Source of the DNA: Nocardioides terrigena
GTDB taxonomy: Bacteria; Actinomycetota; Actinomycetes; Propionibacteriales; Nocardioidaceae
Direction: 5' to 3'
Length of the DNA: 64,000 nucleotides
Assembly (NCBI RefSeq): GCF_003047265.1
Contig: NZ_PZYY01000004.1
Span: forward strand, 310,001 to 374,000
Both the position numbers and the translations under genes were made by a program. The notes beneath the pieces were generated by a model that was given only the letters and a program-made list of their open reading frames with translations, was not told the origin of the DNA and searched no databases. Of the stretch, positions 31,061 through 38,394 are shown piece by piece; the stretch's first letter is position 1; every line of letters begins with the position of its first letter.

Positions 31061-31876
31061 TCAGCTCTTGTTGTCGGGGACGTCGTCCACGTCGATGACC
31101 TCGGCCGGGTTGTCCGGCGTCGTCACGTCGTGGGGCTCCTCGACCGCGTCGCTGAGGGCCTCGCCCGGGGCGCCACCGGCGGCGTCGTCCACCGGGGCGC
31201 GGTGGGTGGGGTCGGTCATCGCGTCGGACGCCTCGGCGGCGTCGACCGCCGTGGGGGTGTCCGCGTCGAGCGGCGTCTTGATCGGGTCGGTGAGCGGGTC
31301 ACCTGCCGTGCCGTTCTTGGGCAGCGGGGACGAGACGCCGGAGCCGGTCGCGCTGGCCGGCGGGGCCGGGGTGTAGCTCGACTGCCAGTTGTCCTTCGTC
31401 TTCTGCGACTGGCGCACCTTGCTGAAGACCGCCGCACCGACGGCCAGCAGGCCACCGATGACCAGGACGGTCTTGATCTTGCTGCGCTGGGGCTCGGGCT
31501 CGTGGCGCAGCTCGGCCACCTTGGCGGCGGCCAGGTCACGGCCCTCGGCCGCCTTGTCCGCGGCGATCGTCGCGGCGACGGCGGCCTTCTCGGCCGCCAG
31601 CGCCTTGCCCTCGGCGAGCACCGGGACGGCGCGGTCGCGCGCGTCCTGGAGCAGGGGGACCGCACGGTCCCGGGCGTCGTGGGTCAGGACCACGGCGCGG
31701 TCGCGGGCGTCGGACACCAGCGGCGCTGCCTTGTCCCGGGCGTCGGCGAGCGCGGGCCCGGCCGCGTCGCGGGCGCTCTCCAGAGCGGCCTCGAGCTGCG
31801 GGATGACGGTGTCGGCGACGGACTCCACGTAGTCGTGGGCCCGTTCCATGACCGACTTCTTCCTGCCGATGTGCAT
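31061..31876 (-). CDS. Single-pass membrane protein with 11-residue helical repeats (CwsA/DUF5324 position)
   Basis: 271 residues from ATG 31876, with AGGAGG 6 nt upstream. The N-terminal half is an Ala-rich amphipathic helix with near-perfect 11-residue repeats (DARDRAVPLLQ and variants), four in a row at about 46-89. It continues as a Lys/Glu/Ala helix. One membrane helix (VLVIGGLLAVGAAVF, about 138-154) is followed by a disordered acidic Pro/Thr/Asp tail. It occupies the place of M. tuberculosis CwsA (Rv0008c), divergent from ppiA and close to crgA. It also resembles Streptomyces DUF5324 in layout. A role in polar growth or division is inferred from position only. Confidence 0.78.
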   Translation of the reverse strand: MHIGRKKSVMERAHDYVESVADTVIPQLEAALESARDAAGPALADARDKAAPLVSDARDRAVVLTHDARDRAVPLLQDARDRAVPVLAEGKALAAEKAAVAATIAADKAAEGRDLAAAKVAELRHEPEPQRSKIKTVLVIGGLLAVGAAVFSKVRQSQKTKDNWQSSYTPAPPASATGSGVSSPLPKNGTAGDPLTDPIKTPLDADTPTAVDAAEASDAMTDPTHRAPVDDAAGGAPGEALSDAVEEPHDVTTPDNPAEVIDVDDVPDNKS

Positions 31877-32069
31877 GCAAGGCCTCCTGCTGTGTAGTGG
31901 AGCGAGTAGTGCACCCATCTCACCATGCCGCGTGAACCGACCGACAGCCCCGTCCGGGTGAACCTCGACCGCGCGGTCGCGGTGCACGACCACATGGCAG
32001 GATCGACGGCGACACGTGCGCGGCGCCCTCGGGGCGTCGTACGCACTCCTGACACGCGAGAGGCAGACC

Positions 32070-32579
32070 ATGGCTGACACCAAGGCCACCCTGAAGACGA
32101 ACAAGGGTGACATCGTCATCAACCTGTTCCCCAACCACGCGCCGGAGACGGTCGACAACTTCGTGGGCCTCGCCGAGGGCACCAAGGACTACACCACCGG
32201 CGACGGCAAGAGCGGTCCCTTCTACGACGGCCTCGGCTTCCACCGGGTCATCGAGGGCTTCATGATCCAGGGCGGGTGCCCGCAGGGCACCGGCACCGGC
32301 GGCCCGGGCTACACGTTCAAGGACGAGATCCACCCCGAGCTCGTCTTCGACAAGCCCTACCTGCTCGCCATGGCCAACGCCGGCCCGGGCACCAACGGCT
32401 CGCAGTTCTTCATCACCCTGGGCGCGACCCCGTGGCTCAACCGCAAGCACACGATCTTCGGCGAGGTGGCCGACCAGTCCTCGCGCGACGTCGTGGACGC
32501 GATCGGCACCACCCGCACCGGCGCGATGGACCGACCGGCCGAGCCGGTCACCATCGAGTCGGTCACCATCGAGCGCTGA
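32070..32579 (+). CDS. ppiA: Cyclophilin-type peptidyl-prolyl isomerase
   Basis: 169 residues from ATG 32070 (AGAGGCAG upstream). The catalytic region FYDGLGFHRVIEGFMIQGG and the motif ANAGPGTNGSQFFITL are complete, with HTIFGEV downstream. No signal peptide is seen, so it is a cytoplasmic folding helper. The same gene (ppiA/Rv0009) sits here in mycobacteria. The rhomboid gene follows by 13 bp. Confidence 0.96.
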   Translation: MADTKATLKTNKGDIVINLFPNHAPETVDNFVGLAEGTKDYTTGDGKSGPFYDGLGFHRVIEGFMIQGGCPQGTGTGGPGYTFKDEIHPELVFDKPYLLAMANAGPGTNGSQFFITLGATPWLNRKHTIFGEVADQSSRDVVDAIGTTRTGAMDRPAEPVTIESVTIER

Positions 32580-32592
32580 GGCACCCACCCGC

Positions 32593-33522
32593 ATGACCCA
32601 GCCGCCTTCCGGCGATCCCGCGGCCGGCGTCCCGACCTGTTATCGGCACGCCGGTCGCGAGACCTGGATCCGCTGCCAGCGCTGCGAGCGCCCCATCTGT
32701 CCTGACTGCATGCGGGACGCGGCCGTCGGCTTCCAGTGCCCCTCCTGCATCGCCGAGGGCGCACGGACGACACGCAGCATCCAGGCGCCGTACGGCGGGG
32801 CGCGCTCGGCCAACCCGGCTCTGACGTCGCTGGTGCTCATCGTCATCAACGTCGTGGTCTGGCTGGCGATCCAGGTCACCGGCCGGTCGTCCAGCGTGCT
32901 GGTCGACCGCCTCGGGCTGCGCCCCAACGGCGCCTGCGCCCCGGGCGACCAGTTCCTCTACGCCATCGAGCGTGGAGCGTGCGACGCCGTGGGCGGGCAG
33001 TTCCTCGTGGGCGTCTCCGACGGAGCGTGGTGGCAGCTGGTCACCAGCCAGTTCACCCACGTGCAGCTGTGGCACATCGCAGGCAACATGCTCGCCCTCT
33101 ACGTCCTCGGCCCGCAGCTGGAGGCGGTCTTCGGACGCGTGCGCTTCCTGGCGATCTACCTGCTGTCCGGGCTGGCCGGCTCGGTCACGGTCCTGTGGCT
33201 CTCCCCGGAGCTCGGGCTGACCGTCGGTGCGTCCGGCGCGATCTACGGACTCTTCGGCGCCCTCGGGGTCGTCGCCCACAAGGTCGGCGGCGACCTGCGC
33301 AGCCTGTTCGCGCTGCTGGCCATCAACATCTTCATCACCTTCGCGGTGCCCAACATCTCCTGGCAGGGGCACCTCGGCGGCCTCGTCGGCGGCGCCCTCA
33401 TCGCCGCCCTGCTGGTCTACGCGCCCCGGGAGCGCCGCGCCCTCGTCCAGTGGACCGGCATGGCGCTGCTGACCGTGTCGTTGCTCGCGCTGACGACCGT
33501 CCGCACGCTCGCCCTGGGCTGA
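32593..33522 (+). CDS. Rhomboid intramembrane serine protease with N-terminal zinc finger
   Basis: 309 residues. A B-box-like zinc-binding segment comes first (CYRH, CQRC, CPDC and CPSC pairs, about 16-55). A rhomboid domain of six to seven helices follows. Key motifs are the HIAGNML helix, catalytic Ser214 in GASGAIYG and His260 in GHLGG. All are intact, so it should be active and cleaves single-pass membrane proteins. Substrates are unknown. It follows the cyclophilin gene and is followed by a 12-bp hairpin. Confidence 0.92.
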   Translation: MTQPPSGDPAAGVPTCYRHAGRETWIRCQRCERPICPDCMRDAAVGFQCPSCIAEGARTTRSIQAPYGGARSANPALTSLVLIVINVVVWLAIQVTGRSSSVLVDRLGLRPNGACAPGDQFLYAIERGACDAVGGQFLVGVSDGAWWQLVTSQFTHVQLWHIAGNMLALYVLGPQLEAVFGRVRFLAIYLLSGLAGSVTVLWLSPELGLTVGASGAIYGLFGALGVVAHKVGGDLRSLFALLAINIFITFAVPNISWQGHLGGLVGGALIAALLVYAPRERRALVQWTGMALLTVSLLALTTVRTLALG

Positions 33523-33572
33523 GCCGGACGCCGCACCCCGCTCGCCGCGCATGACGCCCGGCGGTCGTCGCG

Positions 33573-33603
33573 ACCCGCCGCTGTATGAATCACAGCGGCG
33601 GGT
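33573..33603 (+). terminator. 12-bp perfect hairpin after rhomboid gene
   Basis: ACCCGCCGCTGT and its complement flank a 7-nt loop, 51 bp after the rhomboid stop. It likely ends the ppiA-rhomboid transcript. Confidence 0.7.
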
Positions 33604-33618
33604 ATTCGCGCGCCCACT

Positions 33619-33684
33619 CCATCCACAGGTGTGGAATCACCTGTGGATAACTACAGGCGTGTAATTCTCCACAGGTTGTCCCCA
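33619..33684. promoter_or_regulatory. DnaA-box cluster between rhomboid gene and crgA
   Basis: Five box-like words lie within 66 bp, in both directions. They are CCATCCACA (33619), TGTGGAATC (33630), the perfect TGTGGATAA (33642-33650), TTCTCCACA (33665, 8/9) and TTGTCCCCA (33676, 8/9). Two of them form a 9-bp inverted repeat, CCACAGGTG/CACCTGTGG (33623-33631, 33638-33646). It lies about 21.5 kb from oriC and downstream of both flanking genes. Confidence 0.65.
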
Positions 33685-33723
33685 GACTGGGGAAATCGGT
33701 CGGGGAGACGCCCGGAAATGACG

Positions 33724-33757
33724 CCGGCGCCGACCCCCTGGCGGGAGCCGGCGCCGG
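33724..33757 (-). terminator. 9-bp hairpin after crgA
   Basis: CCGGCGCCG (33724-33732) pairs with CGGCGCCGG (33749-33757) around a 16-nt loop, 22 bp past the crgA stop. Confidence 0.45.
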
Positions 33758-33778
33758 TGCGCTCGACGAGGGGGAGGG

Positions 33779-34231
33779 TCACTCCCAGCGGGTCGCGAAG
33801 GTGAACCCGACCGCCATGAAGGCGATGCCGACCGCGAGGTTCCACTGGCCCAGGTCGTTCATGACCGGGAGCCCCGACAGGTCGTTGGAGAAGACGTAGA
33901 AGGTGCAGATCCACAGCAGGCCGATGAGGAAGCAGCCGAGCATGCCGATCACGACGCCCCGGCCGCGACCCAGCGGGGTGGAGGGGTGCGCCGAGATGGC
34001 CAGGCCGACCATGATCAGGCCGAAGCCGATGGCGTAGTTCCACAGGCCGAGGTCGGCGATCGCCTTGGGCGAGCCCTCCTCCGCCGGGAAGACGGCGGGG
34101 TCGGGCCGGACACCGAGGTAGTAGTAGAGGATCCAGCCGATCCCGGCCGCGATGAGCAGCAGTGCGACGACGAACCTCACGGAGAAGACCTTCGCCGGGC
34201 TGTCGACGAACGCCTCGCTGGACTTGGGCAC
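33779..34231 (-). CDS. crgA: CrgA-like division protein with two CrgA modules
   Basis: 150 residues from GTG 34231, which has GAGGAG 5 nt upstream and gives the usual MPKS start; GTG 34237 overlaps the ribosome site. Known CrgA proteins have about 85-95 residues and two membrane helices. Here there are four helices in two similar halves. The first ends LGLWNYAIGFGLIMVGLAI and the second LGQWNLAVGIAFMAVGFTFATRWE. CrgA coordinates septal peptidoglycan synthesis with FtsZ and penicillin-binding proteins in actinobacteria. It is divergent from the DUF881 gene by 72 bp. Confidence 0.87.
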   Translation of the reverse strand: MPKSSEAFVDSPAKVFSVRFVVALLLIAAGIGWILYYYLGVRPDPAVFPAEEGSPKAIADLGLWNYAIGFGLIMVGLAISAHPSTPLGRGRGVVIGMLGCFLIGLLWICTFYVFSNDLSGLPVMNDLGQWNLAVGIAFMAVGFTFATRWE

Positions 34232-34303
34232 GACCACTCCTCGTAGCTCACGAACTGGGGCGATGGGACGTCAGGCGCCCACCGGGGGGTTAGCGTAGTC
34301 GTC

Positions 34304-35098
34304 ATGTCCGCCCAGCCCGATTCGCGCCCCGACGAGGACGCCGCGCGCGCCCGTCGTCGGCGCCTCGTGTGGCGGGTCGGGACTCCCGCGATGTTCATCC
34401 TGTGCGGGGCGCTCTTCGCGGTCAGCGCCGAGCACAGCGGCGGCACCGACCTGCGCGGTGGCAGCTACACCGACCTGGCGTCGGTCGTGCAGGCCGAGCG
34501 CAACGACACCAACGAGCTCACCGACGAGGTCGCCGACCTCACCGCGGAGATCGAGACCCTCACCGCCGGGCTCGGCGACCGGACGGTCAACCGCTACCAG
34601 GACGAGATCGACACCCTGGTCGACCCGGCCGGCCTCACCCCGCGCACCGGCCCCGCGGTCAAGGTGACGCTCACCGACGCCCCCCAGGACCTCATCGAGA
34701 CCACCGACCGCGACCAGAACGACCTCGTCGTCCACCAGCAGGACATCCAGGCCGTCGTCAACGCCATGTGGCGGGCGGGGGCCACTGCGGTCACCCTCCA
34801 GGGGCAGCGCGTCATCTCCACCACGGGCATCAAGTGCGAGGGCAACTCCGTCACCCTGCACGGCGTGCCCTACTCCCCGCCGTACGAGATCGTCGGGATC
34901 GGCGCGCAGGAGGACATCCTGGCCTCGCTGGAGGACGACCGGTACCTCGACGTCTACCGCGAGTACGCCGCCGACCCCACGGGCGGGGTGGGCTACGACG
35001 TGGTCACGCTGCCGCGGGTGACCGCGCCGGCCTACGAGGGCCTGCTCGACCTGACCTGGGCGACCCCGATGGCCACGCCCAGCCAGGACAACAGCTGA
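34304..35098 (+). CDS. DUF881 protein
   Basis: 264 residues from ATG 34304. One membrane helix lies near the N-terminus (about 27-45). A coiled-coil segment follows (about 62-105, ERNDTNELTDEVADLTAEIETL), then the extracellular DUF881 domain with VKVTLTDAP, VVNAMWRAGATAVTLQGQRVI and YSPPYEIVGIG. It matches M. tuberculosis Rv0012 in order (after crgA). Its function is unknown; the setting suggests the division machinery. A TAGCGT box 14 bp upstream of the ATG could give a nearly leaderless transcript. Confidence 0.9.
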   Translation: MSAQPDSRPDEDAARARRRRLVWRVGTPAMFILCGALFAVSAEHSGGTDLRGGSYTDLASVVQAERNDTNELTDEVADLTAEIETLTAGLGDRTVNRYQDEIDTLVDPAGLTPRTGPAVKVTLTDAPQDLIETTDRDQNDLVVHQQDIQAVVNAMWRAGATAVTLQGQRVISTTGIKCEGNSVTLHGVPYSPPYEIVGIGAQEDILASLEDDRYLDVYREYAADPTGGVGYDVVTLPRVTAPAYEGLLDLTWATPMATPSQDNS

Positions 35099-35102
35099 CC
35101 CC

Positions 35103-36899
35103 TCAGGGCGTACGCCGCCCGGCCGGGGTGGTCGGCGGGGTCTCGGTGGGCGTCTCCGTCGGCGTCTCCGTGGGGGCGGGCGTCTCCGTCGGGGTCTCGG
35201 TCGGAGTCTCCGTGGGCGTCTCGGTCGGCGGCGGCTCCTCGAAGGCGGACACGAAGATGATCACCGTGTCGCCCCGGTCGGCCTCGCCGCCGGCGCTGGG
35301 GAACTGGTCGACGACCTCGCCCTTGGGAGCGGTGGAGGTGGAGTCGGTGCGGACCTCGACCTCGAAGCCGGCCTGCCGCAGGGTCCGGGTCGCCTCGCCC
35401 TGCCGGAGCCCGACCACCGAGGGGACCGACTCGGGGCCGTCGGAGACCGACATCGTCACGGTCGTGCCCTCGGCGACCGACTGGCCGGCGGCGGGGTCGG
35501 TGGAGATGACCTGGCCCTGGGGCTCGTCGGACTCCACCTCGGTCGCGGTGACCTTGAGGCCCGCGGCCAGGAGCACGTCGCGGGCGGTGGCCCGTGGCTG
35601 CCCCACGACGAAGGGCACCTGCACGTCGGGCCTGCCGGACGAGACCACCAGGTCCACCTCGGTGCCGGGCTCGACGAAGACGTCGCGGTTGGGTTCCTGC
35701 CGGATGACCTCGTCGGCGGGGGCGTCGTCGGACGCCTGCCGGGTGACCCGTCCGACGGCGAGGCCGGCCTCGCCGATGGCCAGCCGCGCCTCGTCCTCGG
35801 TGAGGCCCACGAGCGCGGGGACCGGGTCGCGCTGGACCTCCTCCTCGAACAGGCTCGGGAGGACGTACGCCGCGCCGGCGATGGCCGCGATGACCAGCAG
35901 GCCGAGCAGCACCATCAGCGCCATGCGTCCGCGGGGCCGGTCCTCGTCCTGCGGGGGAACGGCCGCGGCGGCCGGGATCGTCGTGGTGGCATCGACCGGC
36001 GGCACCACCTCGGTGGGCGCCACCGGAGGCGGAGCGGCCTGGATCGGGTGACCGGCGAGGTAGCGCTCGATGTCCTGTCGCATCGCCGCGGCGCTCTGGT
36101 AGCGGTCCTCGACCCGCTTGGCCAGCGACTTGAGCACGATCGCGTCGATCTCGGGGTCGAGCTCCTGGTCGTGGTCCGACGGCGGGGAGGGCTGCTCGCG
36201 CACGTGCTGGTAGGCGACGGCCACCGGGCTGTCGCCGACGAACGGCGGGCGTCCGGTGAGGAGCTCGTAGAGGAGGCAGCCGGTGGAGTAGACGTCCGAG
36301 CGGGAGTCGACCGTCTCGCCGCGGGCCTGCTCGGGGGAGAGGTACTGCGCGGTGCCGACCACGGCCGCGGTCTGGGTCATCGTCGAGGACGCGTCGGAGA
36401 CGGCCCGGGCGATGCCGAAGTCCATGACCTTGACGTCGCCGCCGGGGGTCAGCATGACGTTGCCGGGCTTGATGTCGCGGTGGATGATCCCCGCGCGGTG
36501 GCTGTAGTCGAGCGCCGCGAGCACGTCGCTGGTGATCTCGAGCGCGCGCTCGGGCAGGATCTTGCGGCCCTCGCGCACGATGTCGCGCAGCGTCCGCCCC
36601 TGCACGCACTCCATGACGATGTAGGGCTGGGCGACGTCGGAGCCGTCGGTGGACATCTCCTCGCCGGTGTCGTAGACCGACACGATCGCGGGGTGGTTGA
36701 GCGAGGCCGAGCTCTGCGCCTCCCGGCGGAAGCGCGCCTGGAACGTCGCGTCGCTGGCGAGGTCGGTGCGCAGCCGCTTGACCGCGACCGTGCGCCCGAG
36801 CCGGGTGTCCCGGCCCTTGCGCACCTCGGCCATGCCGCCGCGGCCCAGCAGCTCGCCGAGCTCGTAGCGGCCGCCGATCACGGTCGGCTCGTTGCTCAT
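35103..36899 (-). CDS. pknB: Ser/Thr protein kinase with three PASTA repeats (PknB-like)
   Basis: 598 residues from ATG 36899. The kinase domain has GRGGMAEV, Lys41, HRDIKPGN (Asp142) and DFGIARA with APE-loop SPEQAR. A membrane helix follows (about 337-357, MALMVLLGLLVIAAIAGAAYVL). Three extracellular PASTA units start VPALVGL, VPFVVGQ and VPSVVGL. The C-terminus is a Thr-Glu-Pro repeat of about 40 residues (TETPTETP). PknB senses muropeptides or lipid II and phosphorylates division proteins. Mycobacterial PknB has four PASTA units and no such tail. It is last in the fhaA-to-pknB operon. Confidence 0.94.
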   Translation of the reverse strand: MSNEPTVIGGRYELGELLGRGGMAEVRKGRDTRLGRTVAVKRLRTDLASDATFQARFRREAQSSASLNHPAIVSVYDTGEEMSTDGSDVAQPYIVMECVQGRTLRDIVREGRKILPERALEITSDVLAALDYSHRAGIIHRDIKPGNVMLTPGGDVKVMDFGIARAVSDASSTMTQTAAVVGTAQYLSPEQARGETVDSRSDVYSTGCLLYELLTGRPPFVGDSPVAVAYQHVREQPSPPSDHDQELDPEIDAIVLKSLAKRVEDRYQSAAAMRQDIERYLAGHPIQAAPPPVAPTEVVPPVDATTTIPAAAAVPPQDEDRPRGRMALMVLLGLLVIAAIAGAAYVLPSLFEEEVQRDPVPALVGLTEDEARLAIGEAGLAVGRVTRQASDDAPADEVIRQEPNRDVFVEPGTEVDLVVSSGRPDVQVPFVVGQPRATARDVLLAAGLKVTATEVESDEPQGQVISTDPAAGQSVAEGTTVTMSVSDGPESVPSVVGLRQGEATRTLRQAGFEVEVRTDSTSTAPKGEVVDQFPSAGGEADRGDTVIIFVSAFEEPPPTETPTETPTETPTETPAPTETPTETPTETPPTTPAGRRTP

Positions 36900-36984
36900 C
36901 GTCGCCCTCTCGCTGCGTTGGTGGTCAAGCTGGTGGTCAGGCCGGTGTTCTGGCTGGTGGTGGTCAGGCTGGTCACGTGGTCCA

Positions 36985-38394
36985 TCAGGTCGGACTGCCC
37001 GTCGGCGTCTCGGTGGGAGCCGGCTCGGTCGGCGCCGGCGTCGTCGGCTCGGTCTCGGTAGGAGCCGGCTCGGTGGGAGTGGTCTCGGTCGGCGTCGGCT
37101 CGGTCTCCGTGGGAGTCGGCTCGGTCGTCGGCTCGCTGGGGCTGTCCGTCGGCGTCTGGGTCGGTGTCTCCGAGGTCGGCGTCTCGGACGGCGGCTCGGA
37201 GGTGGTCTCGCTCGGGGTCCGGCTGGGCGTCTGCGACGGGGTCGGCTGCTCCGGCTCGTCGTCGGGGGTCGTGTCGTCACCCAGCGCCTGCATCAGGACG
37301 AGCGCGGCCACGACCAGCGCGAGGGCCAGCAGCACCCACGGCAGCCAGCCCGGCAGGCCGCGCCGGGGACGGTCGTCGGCCGGCGGGGAGGGCGGCACGG
37401 GGGCAGGGGAGGCCTGGGAGGCGGCCGGCACCGGCGCGATGACCTGCGTCCTGGTCGGCTCGTCGTCGTCCGGGAGCCCGGCCACCACCGGGGCGACCAC
37501 GGTCGCGGCACCCGCGGAGGCGGCGGCACCGGCGGGGTCCCGCAGGGCGGCCGCAAAGGCCTCGCCGTCGGCGTACCGCTCGGCCGGGTCCTTGGCCATC
37601 GACCGCCGCACCACCGCGGCGAGGTCGGCCGGGACCGTGTCGGGCAGGTCGGGGACCGGCTCGCGGAGGTGGGCGATGGCGGTGGCCACCGGGGTGTCGG
37701 CGAGGAAGGGCTTGCGACCGGCGAGGCACTCGAAGGCGACCACGCCGAGGGCGTAGACGTCGGAGGCCGCGGTGGCGCGCTTGCCCTCTGCCTGCTCGGG
37801 CGAGATGTAGGCCGGCGTGCCCATCACCTGGCCGGTCTCGGTGAGGGACATGCCCTCGGCGGCGCGGGCGATCCCGAAGTCGGTCACCTTGGTGCGACGG
37901 TCCGGGGTGATGATCAGGTTGCCGGGCTTGACGTCGCGGTGCACGATCCCGGTCGCGTGGGCGGCACCGAGCGCCACCGCGGCCTGGCCGAGCAGGTCGC
38001 GCACGACCTCGGGGTCCATCGGGGCGTCGGGACGCAGCAGGTTGGACAGCGGCTGGCCCTCGACCAGCTCCATCACGAGGAACGGCCGCGGCGTGGTCGA
38101 GCCGTCGACCGGGGAGGCCTCGCCGAAGTCGAAGACGCTGGCGATGCCGGGGTGGTGCAGCGAGCCGGCGTGCCGGGCCTCGGTCTCGAAGCGGGTGCGG
38201 AAGAGCGCGTCGTCGGCGTACTCCGGCTTGAGCACCTTGACCGCGACCGGGCGCGACAGCACCGTGTCGGTGCCGCGCCAGACCTCGCCCATGCCGCCGG
38301 TGGCGATCCGCGAGGTGAGGGCGTAGCGGTGGGCGTCGTCGGCGTAGCGGTCCGGCGTGTCGCCGGCGGAGGGCCCGGTGGGAGGAGTCGTCAC
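36985..38394 (-). CDS. pknA: Ser/Thr protein kinase (PknA-like) with long Thr/Pro/Glu tail
   Basis: 469 residues from GTG 38394, overlapping the pbpA stop by 4 bp. The kinase domain has IATGGMGEVWRG, Lys53, HRDVKPGN (Asp154) and DFGIARA. A Pro/Ala-rich linker leads to one membrane helix (about 355-376, LPWVLLALALVVAALVLMQAL). The extracellular part is about 85 residues of almost only Thr, Pro, Glu and Ser with no folded domain. PknA-type kinases phosphorylate cell-shape and wall-synthesis proteins. Gene order pbpA-pknA-pknB is conserved. Confidence 0.93.
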   Translation of the reverse strand: MTTPPTGPSAGDTPDRYADDAHRYALTSRIATGGMGEVWRGTDTVLSRPVAVKVLKPEYADDALFRTRFETEARHAGSLHHPGIASVFDFGEASPVDGSTTPRPFLVMELVEGQPLSNLLRPDAPMDPEVVRDLLGQAAVALGAAHATGIVHRDVKPGNLIITPDRRTKVTDFGIARAAEGMSLTETGQVMGTPAYISPEQAEGKRATAASDVYALGVVAFECLAGRKPFLADTPVATAIAHLREPVPDLPDTVPADLAAVVRRSMAKDPAERYADGEAFAAALRDPAGAAASAGAATVVAPVVAGLPDDDEPTRTQVIAPVPAASQASPAPVPPSPPADDRPRRGLPGWLPWVLLALALVVAALVLMQALGDDTTPDDEPEQPTPSQTPSRTPSETTSEPPSETPTSETPTQTPTDSPSEPTTEPTPTETEPTPTETTPTEPAPTETEPTTPAPTEPAPTETPTGSPT

